From positions 1 through 63,237 of the forward strand of contig NZ_NEUF01000154.1 in the NCBI RefSeq assembly GCF_002910915.1: a stretch of DNA of 63,237 bases, read 5' to 3'. The position numbers were made by a program, and so were the translations under genes. Every line of letters begins with the position of its first letter. Position 1 is the stretch's first letter. The notes beneath the pieces were generated by a model, which worked only from the letters and a program-made list of their open reading frames with translations, was not told the DNA's origin and searched no databases. The stretch is from Streptomyces sp. SM10. Lineage in GTDB: Bacteria; Actinomycetota; Actinomycetes; Streptomycetales; Streptomycetaceae. This document shows, piece after piece, positions 8,467 through 20,766 of this stretch.

Positions 8467-9332
8467 CAGCTGATCGCCTTTCGCATGGAGTCCAGTGCGG
8501 TGCGCGTCCAGACGCGGCCGTCCAGGTCGCCGGCCGTACGGGCGAGCGCCGCCCGTACCTCGGCGGTGCGCGCGTCCAGCGGACGCGTGTGGAAGTGGTG
8601 GACGAGGTCTTCCTGGTCCTGCAGGAAGCGCTGGAGCACCGCGTCCACCAGGTCCTCGGGCGTGGGCCCGGTCAGGGTGAAGGTCAGGTGCATCGAACCC
8701 CCGTCCAGGGCGACCGCGTCATGCGGCCAGCCGTGCGGCAGGTACAGCACGTCGCCGGGCTCCATGGTGAACACGTGGGTGGGGGCGGAGCTGTCGACGT
8801 CCAGCCCGGCCCGCGCGCCGATCTGGTCGGGCGAGGCGTGCAGGTGCCACTCCTTGCGGCCCTCCACCTGGATCGCCAGCACATGGGCCGCGTCCCGGTG
8901 CGGCAGCATGCCCTGCTGCGCCTCCGGGGTCCAGAAGATGTAGGAGTTCGCCGCGCAGTCGGTCTGCTGCTCCAGACTGCGGGCCAGATCCCGGGTGGGG
9001 CGGTGCCAGTCGGCGACCTGGTTCAGCTTCAGGCTGGCGCCCGCCGCCATGTGCCTGCGGATCGCGGGGGCGTCCGGGAAACCGCCCACCTTGTGGCCGA
9101 TGACGTCACGGACCGTGGTGTACGACGAGGGCGCCGGCGCTTCGCCGCTCTTGAGCAGGGTGAAGTAGGGCCACTTGAGCAGGCTGGCGTCCAGTCGGGC
9201 CTCGATGTCTGCCGAGGACAGCAGCAGCGACGGGTCGACGGCGTTCCTCACGATGCGGTGCGAGAGGCCCCACGTCGCCTCTCCCAGGAGCTCCTCCCGC
9301 AACGAGGCGGACAGGACATTGGCTGTGCTCAT
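8466..9332 (-). CDS. JmjC/cupin-type putative Fe(II)/2-oxoglutarate oxygenase (first copy)
   Basis: The 288-residue protein starts at the ATG at 9332; the longer frame to 9380 lacks a better start. The metal triad reads His145 and Asp147 ('LPHRDAAHV') and His204 ('LPHGWPHDA'), with the JmjC-typical 'MEPGDVLYLPHG' strand before the distal ligand. It is the first enzyme gene after the precursor, 76 bases downstream, and is translationally coupled to its paralogue. Two non-identical JmjC enzymes in one RiPP operon suggest two hydroxylation sites or a heterodimer. A function on a protein other than the precursor cannot be excluded. Confidence 0.85.
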   Translation of the reverse strand: MSTANVLSASLREELLGEATWGLSHRIVRNAVDPSLLLSSADIEARLDASLLKWPYFTLLKSGEAPAPSSYTTVRDVIGHKVGGFPDAPAIRRHMAAGASLKLNQVADWHRPTRDLARSLEQQTDCAANSYIFWTPEAQQGMLPHRDAAHVLAIQVEGRKEWHLHASPDQIGARAGLDVDSSAPTHVFTMEPGDVLYLPHGWPHDAVALDGGSMHLTFTLTGPTPEDLVDAVLQRFLQDQEDLVHHFHTRPLDARTAEVRAALARTAGDLDGRVWTRTALDSMRKAIS

Positions 9333-9408
9333 GCGATCTTCCAATCCCTCTGCTCGGTGGGGCCCGGGGGCGCAGAACACCCCCGGGCCCCGTTCGACCG
9401 CGGAGCCG

Positions 9409-9582
9409 TCAGGCCTCGTTGATCTGGCTCATGACCATCATCGGAGCGTCCTGGGACTCGTCGTGGTGCAGGACCGACGCACGCTCCGGGTCGATGACGC
9501 CCTCGCCGGCCAGGCGGGACTCCGCCGGGTTCGCGACGAGCTCGGTGTCGTTCAGGGACTGCAGAACGTCACGCAGTGCCAT
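9409..9582 (-). CDS. Candidate RiPP precursor peptide (57 aa, cysteine-free)
   Basis: The ATG at 9582 is preceded by a strong GGAGG seven bases upstream, which favours it over the longer frame from 9606. The peptide begins 'MALRDVLQSLNDTELVANP', an amphipathic leader-like helix, and ends in a Met-rich segment 'DAPMMVMSQINEA'. It is acidic and has no Cys, so azole formation from Cys is excluded and a lanthionine ring is unlikely. It stands at the head of an operon with YcaO, TfuA, oxygenases, acetyltransferases and peptidases, as RiPP precursors usually do. The core is likely in the C-terminal 15-25 residues, after 'HHDESQ'. I do not recognise a named family. Confidence 0.75.
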   Translation of the reverse strand: MALRDVLQSLNDTELVANPAESRLAGEGVIDPERASVLHHDESQDAPMMVMSQINEA

Positions 9583-9602
9583 ATCAGCAACCTCCGTGTA
9601 GA

Positions 9603-9662
9603 CCACTGCCGATCAGTGGCGACGGAGCAATGACCGCACACCGCGCTAAGGGGACCTCTTAG
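9603..9662 (-). promoter_or_regulatory. Leader and probable operator of the RiPP operon
   Basis: Upstream of the precursor start lie two symmetric elements: a hairpin CCACTG-5 nt-CAGTGG at 9603-9619, and an imperfect 17-bp palindrome ctaaggggacctcttag at 9646-9662. The larger palindrome is placed where a repressor or activator could act on a minus-strand promoter. I could not identify convincing -10/-35 hexamers, so the promoter itself is inferred. Confidence 0.4.
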
Positions 9663-9707
9663 GCCGCTCTAAAGCCGCAGCTCACAGAATTTTCGGAGGG
9701 ATTGGTT

Positions 9708-9770
9708 CCGGACTTCGGAGTCCGGGTACGCCGAAGGGCGGCCACCCCGTGCGTAACGGGGTGACCGCCC
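9708..9770 (-). terminator. Intrinsic terminator downstream of rpoC, with a second small hairpin
   Basis: A 14-bp stem with one mismatch (9736-9749 with 9757-9770, seven-base loop) lies 22 bases past the rpoC stop. A perfect 7-bp stem with a TTCG-like loop follows at 9708-9725. Together they would insulate the RiPP operon from rpoBC transcription. Confidence 0.8.
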
Positions 9771-9792
9771 TCCGGTCGGTCGAACGACTCGC

Positions 9793-13692
<3,900 letters not shown>

Positions 13693-13821
13693 TTGTCGTC
13701 AATCCCTCTTTCGGGGGTTCGAGCCCCCTCGCTTCACGCGAGAAATCGGGGCACTTCAGCAATGGTCTGAACGGGTCCGGGGAGGGCCGGCCGGATCACG
13801 TGGATCCGGCCGGGCAACCCG

Positions 13822-16800
13822 TCAGACCTCTTCGACGCTGCTCGGCTCGCGCCGGGACAGGTCGATACCGAGCTCCTCCGCCGCGCGGAAGACGTCCTCG
13901 TCCGTGTCGCGCATCTCGATGGACATGCCGTCCGAGGACAGCACCTCCACGTTGAGGCAGAGCGACTGCATTTCCTTGATGAGCACCTTGAAGGACTCGG
14001 GAATGCCCGGCTCGGGGATGTTCTCGCCCTTGACGATCGCCTCGTAGACCTTCACGCGGCCGGTCACGTCGTCGGACTTGATCGTCAGGAGCTCCTGGAG
14101 GGCGTATGCGGCGCCGTAAGCCTCAAGGGCCCACACCTCCATCTCACCGAATCGCTGACCACCGAACTGCGCCTTACCACCCAGCGGCTGCTGCGTGATC
14201 ATGGAGTACGGGCCGGTCGAACGCGCGTGGAGCTTGTCGTCGACCAGGTGGTGCAGCTTGAGGATGTACATGTACCCGATCGAGACCGGGTCCGGGAACG
14301 GCTCGCCGGAGCGGCCGTCGAACAGGTTGGCCTTGCCCGAGGGCAGGACCAGCCGGTCGCCGTCGCGGTTCGGGATCGTGGCCTGGAAGAGGCCGGTGAT
14401 CTCGTCCTCGCGCGCACCGTCGAAGACGGGGGTGGCGACGTTGGTGCCGGGGGCGACCTGGTCCGCGCCGATGGCCTGCAGGCGCTGGGCCCACTCGTCA
14501 CCGAGGCCGGAGACGTCCCAGCCGCGGCTGGCGAGCCAGCCGAGGTGGATCTCCAGGACCTGTCCCGGGTTCATTCGGGACGGGACACCCAGCGGGTTGA
14601 GGATGATGTCGACCGGGGTGCCGTCCTCCAGGAACGGCATGTCCTCGATCGGGAGGATCTTCGAGATGACGCCCTTGTTGCCGTGACGGCCGGCGAGCTT
14701 GTCACCATCGGTGATCTTGCGCTTCTGCGCGACGTAGACGCGGACCAGCTGGTTCACGCCCGGCGGCAGCTCGTCGCCCTCTTCGCGGTCGAAGACGCGG
14801 ACGCCGATGACCTTGCCGATCTCGCCGTGCGGGACCTTCAGCGAGGTGTCGCGCACCTCGCGCGCCTTCTCACCGAAGATCGCGCGGAGCAGGCGCTCCT
14901 CCGGGGTCAGCTCGGTCTCACCCTTGGGCGTGACCTTGCCGACGAGGATGTCGCCGGCGACGACCTCGGCACCGATACGGATGATGCCGCGCTCGTCGAG
15001 GTCGGCGAGGACCTCTTCGGAGACGTTCGGGATGTCCCGGGTGATCTCCTCCGGGCCGAGCTTGGTGTCACGGGCGTCGACCTCGTGCTCCTCGATGTGG
15101 ATCGAGGAGAGGACGTCGTCCTGCACGAGGCGCTGCGACAGGATGATCGCGTCCTCGTAGTTGTGACCCTCCCACGGCATGAACGCCACGAGCAGGTTCT
15201 TGCCGAGCGCCATCTCACCGTTCTCGGTGGCGGGCCCGTCGGCGAGGACCTGGCTCTCGATCACGCGGTCGCCCTCGGAGACGACGACCTTCTGGTTGAC
15301 CGAGGTGCCCTGGTTGGAGCGCGAGAACTTGGCGATGCGGTACGTGGTGTACGTGCCGTCGTCGTTCGTCACGGTGATGTAGTCCGCGGAGACCTCCTGG
15401 ACCACACCCGCCTTCTCGGCCTTGAGCACGTCACCGGCGTCGGTGGCACAGCGGTACTCCATGCCGGTACCGACCAGGGGCGCCTCGCTCTTGATGAGCG
15501 GGACGGCCTGACGCATCATGTTCGCGCCCATGAGGGCACGGTTGGCGTCGTCGTGCTCGAGGAACGGGATCATCGCGGTCGCGACCGACACCATCTGGCG
15601 CGGCGAGACGTCCATGTAGTCGACGTCGTCACCGGGGATGTAGTCGATCTCCCCGCCACGGCGGCGGACCAGGACGCGGGCCTCGGTGAAGCGCATGTCC
15701 TCGGAGAGCGTCGCGTTCGCCTGGGCGATCACGAAGCGGTCCTCTTCATCGGCCGTCAGGTAGTCGACGTCGTCGGTGACGACACCGTCGACGACCTTGC
15801 GGTACGGCGTCTCGATGAAACCGAAGGGGTTGATGCGCCCGTAGGAGGCGAGCGAGCCGATCAGACCGATGTTCGGGCCTTCGGGCGTCTCGATGGGGCA
15901 CATGCGGCCGTAGTGCGACGGGTGAACGTCACGGACCTCGAAGCCGGCGCGCTCACGGGACAGACCACCCGGGCCGAGGGCGTTCAGACGACGCTTGTGC
16001 GTCAGCCCCGACAGCGGGTTGTTCTGGTCCATGAACTGGGACAGCTGGCTGGTGCCGAAGAACTCCTTGATGGAGGCGACGACCGGCCGGATGTTGATCA
16101 GGGTCTGCGGCGTGATCGCCTCGACGTCCTGGGTGGTCATGCGCTCGCGCACGACACGCTCCATACGGGCGAGACCCGTGCGGACCTGGTTCTGGATCAG
16201 CTCACCGACGTTACGGATACGGCGGTTGCCGAAGTGGTCGATGTCGTCGGTCTCGACCATGATCGAACGGCCGGACTCGCCGACCGTCTCGGTCTCGCCG
16301 GCGTGCAGCTTCACCAGGTACTTGATGCTGGCGATGATGTCGTCGCTGGTGAGCACACCGGCGTCGAGCGGCTCGTCGGCGCCGAGCTTCTTGTTCACCT
16401 TGTAGCGGCCGACCTTCGCGAGGTCGTAGCGCTTCGGGTTGAAGTAGAGGTTCTCGAGCAGCGTCTGAGCGGCCTCGCGCGTGGGCGGCTCGCCCGGACG
16501 CAGCTTGCGGTAGATGTCGAGCAGCGCGTCGTCCTGGCCCTGGGTGTGGTCCTTCTCCAGGGTGGCGCGCATCGACTCGTACTCGCCGAACTCCTCGAGG
16601 ATCTGCTCGGTGGTCCAGCCGAGCGCCTTCAGGAGGACGGTGACGGACTGCTTGCGCTTACGGTCGATGCGGACACCGACCATGTCGCGCTTGTCGATCT
16701 CCATCTCCAGCCAGGCACCCCGGGACGGGATGATCTTGGCGGAGAAGATGTCCTTGTCGGACGTCTTGTCGATGGAGGAGTCGAAGTAGACACCCGGCGA

Positions 16801-17307
16801 ACGCACGAGCTGCGACACGACGACACGCTCGGTGCCGTTGATGACGAAGGTGCCCTTGTTGGTCATGAGCGGGAAGTCGCCCATGAAGACCGTCTGGGAC
16901 TTGATCTCGCCGGTCTCGTTGTTGGTGAACTCGGCCGTGACGAAGAGCGGCGCGGCGAACGTGAAGTCGCGCTCCTTGCACTCGTCGATCGAGTTCTTGG
17001 GGGGCTCGAAGCGGTGGTCGCGGAACGTGAGCGACATCGACCCGGAGAAGTCCTCGATCGGCGAGATCTCCTCGAAGATCTCCTCCAGGCCGGACTTGGT
17101 GGGGACGTCTTGTCCGCTGTCCAGAGCAGCCTCGACGCGAGCCTTCCAGGCGGCGTTGCCGAGGAGCCAGTCAAAGCTCTCGGTCTGCAGCGCGAGGAGG
17201 TTCGGAACCTCGAGGGGCTCCTTGATCTTTGCAAAAGAGATGCGCAGCGGGGCGGTGCTGGCACCGTTGTTCGTATTCGAGGTCGAGGCGTTGCGCGAGG
17301 CGGCCAA
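13822..17307 (-). CDS. rpoB: DNA-directed RNA polymerase beta subunit (Asn at residue 442)
   Basis: The TTG at 17307, preceded by GGAAGGA, gives a 1161-residue protein beginning 'AASRNAST', matching the Streptomyces start; the frame extends farther upstream but those residues are not typical. The rifampicin-region sequence 'FFGTSQLSQFMDQNN' and 'GLTHKRRLNALGPGG' is intact except that the residue corresponding to E. coli Ser531 is Asn, encoded by AAC at 15984-15982. That residue is Ser in the S. coelicolor sequence as I recall it. Asn at this site is associated with natural rifampicin tolerance in some actinomycetes. Otherwise the protein is a standard catalytic beta subunit. Confidence 0.98.
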   Translation of the reverse strand: MAASRNASTSNTNNGASTAPLRISFAKIKEPLEVPNLLALQTESFDWLLGNAAWKARVEAALDSGQDVPTKSGLEEIFEEISPIEDFSGSMSLTFRDHRFEPPKNSIDECKERDFTFAAPLFVTAEFTNNETGEIKSQTVFMGDFPLMTNKGTFVINGTERVVVSQLVRSPGVYFDSSIDKTSDKDIFSAKIIPSRGAWLEMEIDKRDMVGVRIDRKRKQSVTVLLKALGWTTEQILEEFGEYESMRATLEKDHTQGQDDALLDIYRKLRPGEPPTREAAQTLLENLYFNPKRYDLAKVGRYKVNKKLGADEPLDAGVLTSDDIIASIKYLVKLHAGETETVGESGRSIMVETDDIDHFGNRRIRNVGELIQNQVRTGLARMERVVRERMTTQDVEAITPQTLINIRPVVASIKEFFGTSQLSQFMDQNNPLSGLTHKRRLNALGPGGLSRERAGFEVRDVHPSHYGRMCPIETPEGPNIGLIGSLASYGRINPFGFIETPYRKVVDGVVTDDVDYLTADEEDRFVIAQANATLSEDMRFTEARVLVRRRGGEIDYIPGDDVDYMDVSPRQMVSVATAMIPFLEHDDANRALMGANMMRQAVPLIKSEAPLVGTGMEYRCATDAGDVLKAEKAGVVQEVSADYITVTNDDGTYTTYRIAKFSRSNQGTSVNQKVVVSEGDRVIESQVLADGPATENGEMALGKNLLVAFMPWEGHNYEDAIILSQRLVQDDVLSSIHIEEHEVDARDTKLGPEEITRDIPNVSEEVLADLDERGIIRIGAEVVAGDILVGKVTPKGETELTPEERLLRAIFGEKAREVRDTSLKVPHGEIGKVIGVRVFDREEGDELPPGVNQLVRVYVAQKRKITDGDKLAGRHGNKGVISKILPIEDMPFLEDGTPVDIILNPLGVPSRMNPGQVLEIHLGWLASRGWDVSGLGDEWAQRLQAIGADQVAPGTNVATPVFDGAREDEITGLFQATIPNRDGDRLVLPSGKANLFDGRSGEPFPDPVSIGYMYILKLHHLVDDKLHARSTGPYSMITQQPLGGKAQFGGQRFGEMEVWALEAYGAAYALQELLTIKSDDVTGRVKVYEAIVKGENIPEPGIPESFKVLIKEMQSLCLNVEVLSSDGMSIEMRDTDEDVFRAAEELGIDLSRREPSSVEEV

Positions 17308-17821
17308 GAGGGGGTCCTTCCGAGGGCTCGGACTCACTACGCGCGTACCGGCCCCAAGCCGCACACAGAGACAGGAATCCCAAGGTGAGGGAAGGTCCGG
17401 TCATCGGTGCTAGGCGTGGGCATGCCCCTGGTGACGGGCAGGAGGCAGCTAACAGGCAGCGCAAAGGGTCAGTGTAGCCAAGCGGCACACTGATGTCCAG
17501 TCGGGGTTCTCAGAGACCCACGTTGCTCTCAACAGCTGTTCTCAACACCTATGAATAGCCCTCGCGCGGTGTGCGCTCTTCTTTACTGCCCTCTTCGCTC
17601 TCGATCCATGCCTCGGATACGGATCGAGATGACGACGCGTCCTGAGAATTGCGCGCCGCGTGCGGTTCGTCAAGGCCCCCAGGGCCCCGGCGGACGACCG
17701 GCGATCTTCACCTGCGCCCGGAGGACGCCTGTTGACGCCTCGCGGCGCCCCGGAGAAACGCACGGCGAAGATCACCCTACTCGCCGCGCGCCGAAGTTCA
17801 AGGCAGCCGCCGGGGGCACGC
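17308..17821. other. Non-coding region upstream of rpoB
   Basis: About 500 bases between rpoB and the rplJL terminator contain no gene I can support. The stretch must hold the rpoB leader and a minus-strand promoter, since the strong terminator at 17822-17857 separates it from rplJL. It is somewhat less GC-rich around 17500-17600 than its surroundings, a plausible promoter location. I could not fix -10/-35 elements. Confidence 0.6.
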
Positions 17822-17857
17822 CAAAGGGCGACCACCCGGATGGGTGATCGCCCTTTG
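17822..17857 (-). terminator. Intrinsic terminator of rplJL
   Basis: A 16-bp stem with one G-T type mismatch (17822-17837 with 17842-17857, loop GGAT) lies about 60 bases downstream of rplL. A second, imperfect hairpin with 8-bp arms GTGGGACA/TGTCCCAC lies between it and the rplL stop. On the minus strand the arm ends in CCCTTTG rather than a long U tract. Confidence 0.8.
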
Positions 17858-17917
17858 CTGTGGGACATCCCCGCCTCACGGCAGGGGCTGTCCCACGGAG
17901 TCAGATGACTCGCAGGG

Positions 17918-18301
17918 TCACTTGACCTCGACGGAGGCGCCGGCGCCCTTGAGGGACTCGGCAGCCTTCTCGGCGGCCTCCTTGGCGACCTTCTCGAGGA
18001 CGGGCTTCGGGGCGCCGTCGACGAGGTCCTTGGCCTCCTTGAGACCCAGCGAGGTCAGCTCACGCACGACCTTGATGACCTGGATCTTCTTCTCGCCGGC
18101 ACCCGTGAGGATGACGTCGAACTCGTCCTGCTCGGCCTCGGCCTCGGCGGCGGGGCCACCAGCGGCGGGACCGGCAACGGCGACGGCCGCGGCGGCGGTG
18201 ACGTCGAACTTCTCCTCGAAGGCCTTCACGAACTCGGAGAGCTCGATGAGGGTGAGCTCCTCGAACTGGGCGAGCAGGTCTTCCTGGCTGAGCTTCGCCA
18301 T
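17918..18301 (-). CDS. rplL: 50S ribosomal protein L7/L12
   Basis: The 127-residue protein has the N-terminal dimerisation domain ('LSQEDLLAQFEELT'), an Ala/Gly-rich hinge around residues 35-55, and the C-terminal factor-binding domain with 'KIQVIKVVRELT' and 'GLKEAKDLV'. It forms the ribosomal stalk with L10 and recruits translational GTPases. It follows rplJ at 85 bases and ends at a terminator, so rplJL forms its own unit. Confidence 0.98.
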   Translation of the reverse strand: MAKLSQEDLLAQFEELTLIELSEFVKAFEEKFDVTAAAAVAVAGPAAGGPAAEAEAEQDEFDVILTGAGEKKIQVIKVVRELTSLGLKEAKDLVDGAPKPVLEKVAKEAAEKAAESLKGAGASVEVK

Positions 18302-18386
18302 GATGGCGTCCTTCCACTAATTCGGCAGGTGCCGGATGTATATGTAGGCGGGCGTACGGGCCCGCTGCGAGCCGTGGAGCGGAGTG

Positions 18387-18950
18387 TTACTCCGCCACCT
18401 CGGCGTCGGCGGGAGCCGGGGTACCGGCACCGCCCTGCTCGGCCTTCTTGGCGCGAAGCGCTTCCGCGGTGCGGACGAACTTCGACGGCAGAGCCTGGAA
18501 GAGCTGCGCAGCCTGAGTCTGCTTGCCCTTCATGGCGCCGGCCAGCTTGGCGAGCAGAACCTCGCGGGACTCGAGGTCCGCGAGCTTCTTGATCTCATCG
18601 GCGGACAGCGCCTTACCGTCAAGGACACCGCCCTTGATGATGAGGTTGGGGTTGTCCTTGGCGAAGTCACGAAGACCCTTCGCCGACACCACCGGGTCAC
18701 CGGTGACGAAGGCAACCGCCGTCGGACCCGAGAACAGGTCGTCCAGCGTGTCGATCCCGGCCTCGTTGGCCGCAATCTTGGTCAGCGTGTTCTTCACCAC
18801 GGCGTACTGGGCGTTCTCACCGAGCGAACGGCGCAGCTCCTTGAGCTGTGCCACGGTGAGACCCCGGTACTCGGTCAGCACGGCGGCGTTCGAGCTGCGG
18901 AACTGGTCCGTCAGCTCGGCTACCGCGGCAGCCTTGTCGGGCCTTGCCAT
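18387..18950 (-). CDS. rplJ: 50S ribosomal protein L10
   Basis: The 187-residue protein begins 'MARPDKAAAVAELTDQF' and contains the L10 core 'TVAQLKELRRSL' and 'YAVVKNTLTKIAA', with a C-terminal helix for L7/L12 dimers and an Ala/Pro-rich tail. L10 anchors the stalk on 23S rRNA. It is the first gene of the rplJL unit, and its roughly 300-base leader between here and the rplA terminator is where L10 autoregulation usually acts. Confidence 0.97.
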   Translation of the reverse strand: MARPDKAAAVAELTDQFRSSNAAVLTEYRGLTVAQLKELRRSLGENAQYAVVKNTLTKIAANEAGIDTLDDLFSGPTAVAFVTGDPVVSAKGLRDFAKDNPNLIIKGGVLDGKALSADEIKKLADLESREVLLAKLAGAMKGKQTQAAQLFQALPSKFVRTAEALRAKKAEQGGAGTPAPADAEVAE

Positions 18951-19110
18951 GAGCGTCGGCCTCCTTCCGGGTGATGAGGACCGCTCAGAAGGGGCCGGAA
19001 AAGACGAAACGCCCCGGCGCAGGCGCCAGGGCGTAGCTCGACCGGACGAATCCGGGAGCTTTCCACAGTCACCTGCGCAGGTCGCCCGTTCTTGACGGAT
19101 CCTTCGGTCG
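18951..19110 (-). promoter_or_regulatory. rplJ 5' leader, probable L10-binding autoregulatory RNA
   Basis: The leader has a bulged hairpin at 19009-19034 (ACGCCC-GGCGC with GCGCC-GGGCGT) and lies directly before rplJ, where bacteria commonly place an L10(L12)4-binding attenuator. I see the hairpin; the kink-turn expected of the L10 leader family was not confirmed. The remaining sequence to the rplA terminator at 19269 holds no gene and probably includes the rplJ promoter. Confidence 0.45.
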
Positions 19111-19268
19111 CCGTTCCCTCTTACGAGGACCCGGCAACGACCAGCGGTCTTTGGCTTCCTGGTGAGCGTACGCGACCGGGGCCGTCCGGAGCAAATCCGT
19201 CCCGGTTCGACCGGTGCGAGAGGTTTAGGCGCCCCTCAGGCGGCTCACGGACTCCCCCGTACGTACGA

Positions 19269-19310
19269 GGACGGGCCCCGCACCCTCCGAAGAGGCTGCG
19301 GGGCCCGTCC
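19269..19310 (-). terminator. Intrinsic terminator downstream of rplA
   Basis: A perfect 14-bp GC-rich stem (19269-19282 with 19297-19310, 14-base loop) lies 38 bases past the rplA stop. It closes the rplKA unit before the rplJ promoter region. Confidence 0.85.
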
Positions 19311-19347
19311 CATGCCGTGACCGCGGCTACCGGATGAGCACAGAGGC

Positions 19348-20070
19348 TCAGACGGCGGCCGGGTCCTCCTCGACGAGGAGGTTGCGCACGCGGTTGGCGT
19401 CCAGCGGGATGCCGGGGCCCATCGTCGTGCTCATGGTCGCCTTCTTGATGAAGCGACCCTTCGCGGCGGACGGCTTCAGACGGAGGATCTCCTCCAGGGC
19501 GGCGCCGTAGTTCTCGACCAGCTTCGTGTCATCGAAAGAGGTCTTTCCGATGATGAAGTGCAGGTTCGAGTGCTTGTCGACGCGGAACTCGATCTTTCCG
19601 CCCTTGATGTCGTTGACAGCCTTGACGACATCGGGGGTGACGGTGCCGGTCTTCGGGTTCGGCATCAGACCACGCGGACCGAGCACGCGGCCCAGGCGGC
19701 CGACCTTGCCCATGAGGTCCGGCGTGGCGACGACGGCGTCGAAGTCCAGACGGCCCTTCGCCACCTCGTCGATGAGCTCGTCGGCGCCGACGATGTCGGC
19801 GCCCGCGGCTTCCGCGGCCGCAGCACGGTCACCGGTCGCGAAGACCAGGACCCGGGCGGTCTTGCCGGTGCCGTGCGGGAGGTTCACGGTGCCACGGACC
19901 ATCTGGTCGGCCTTGCGAGGGTCAACACCCAGGCAGAACGCGACCTCGACGGTGCCGTCGAACTTGGTGGCGGCGGTGTCCTTGGCGATACGGACGGCCT
20001 CGAGCGGGGCGTACGTACGCTCCCGGTCGATCTTCGCGTCCGCAGCGCGGAGGTTCTTGCTGCGCTTCAC
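19348..20070 (-). CDS. rplA: 50S ribosomal protein L1
   Basis: The 240-residue protein carries the L1 signature 'GRLGRVLGPRGLMPNPKTGTV' in its central domain and ends 'RNLLVEEDPAAV', both typical of Streptomyces L1. L1 binds 23S rRNA at the mobile L1 stalk and often represses its own operon. It follows rplK by 84 bases. Confidence 0.97.
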   Translation of the reverse strand: MKRSKNLRAADAKIDRERTYAPLEAVRIAKDTAATKFDGTVEVAFCLGVDPRKADQMVRGTVNLPHGTGKTARVLVFATGDRAAAAEAAGADIVGADELIDEVAKGRLDFDAVVATPDLMGKVGRLGRVLGPRGLMPNPKTGTVTPDVVKAVNDIKGGKIEFRVDKHSNLHFIIGKTSFDDTKLVENYGAALEEILRLKPSAAKGRFIKKATMSTTMGPGIPLDANRVRNLLVEEDPAAV

Positions 20071-20154
20071 ATCTACTCCTGATGATTTTTCAGAGTGTGG
20101 AGTCGTGGTGCGGACCAGCGCTTGGTCCTACCACTGTGGGGCTACGGGGCTGAC

Positions 20155-20589
20155 TCAGCCTTCGACCGTGATGCCCATGGAACGGGCAGTGCCAGCGATG
20201 ATCTTCGACGCGGCGTCGAGGTCGTTGGCGTTCAGGTCGGGGAGCTTGGTCGTGGCGATCTCGCGGACCTGGGCGGCCGTGAGCTTGGCGACCTTGGTCT
20301 TGTGCGGCTCGCCGGAGCCCTTGTCCACACCCGCGGCCTTGAGGATCAGCTTGGCGGCCGGCGGAGTCTTCGTGATGAAGGTGAAGGAGCGGTCCTCGTA
20401 GACCGTGATCTCCACCGGCACGACCATGCCACGCTGCGACTCGGTCGCGGCGTTGTAGGCCTTGCAGAACTCCATGATGTTGACGCCGTGCTGGCCCAGT
20501 GCGGGACCGACCGGCGGCGCCGGGTTGGCCGCACCGGCGTTGATCTGGAGCTTGATAAGCCCCGTGACCTTCTTCTTCTTGGGAGGCAT
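20155..20589 (-). CDS. rplK: 50S ribosomal protein L11
   Basis: The 144-residue protein has the Pro-rich N-terminal '[20 protein letters not shown]' region that contacts the GTPase-associated centre of 23S rRNA, followed by the C-terminal RNA-binding domain ending '[14 protein letters not shown]'. In Streptomyces L11 is needed for RelA-dependent ppGpp synthesis and is the protein contacted by thiostrepton-class antibiotics. It heads the rplKA unit, separated from nusG by a strong terminator. Confidence 0.98.
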
Positions 20590-20690
20590 TGCTCTCTCCG
20601 GGTCCTAGTGAGAGTGTTTCGCCGCCATTCCGGTCATCCGGATGGAGGCATACCGCACAACGATAACGGGTATAGCTGCGCGACCAAAAA

Positions 20691-20734
20691 CCGAGCAGGT
20701 CAGACCGGCTGCGAAGCCTGTCTGACCTGCTCGG
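20691..20734 (-). terminator. Intrinsic terminator downstream of nusG
   Basis: A perfect 15-bp stem (20691-20705 with 20720-20734) is followed on the minus strand by a run of five U residues (ggtttttgg). It is the clearest intrinsic terminator in the window and ends the secE-nusG unit. Confidence 0.92.
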
Positions 20735-20766
20735 TAGGCATGTGTCCAGAAGCGGCGGAAAGGCCG

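Noticed and set aside
14227..17388. A 1053-codon plus-strand frame opposite rpoB
   Set aside because: Same reason: antisense shadow of rpoB with biased composition and no domain.
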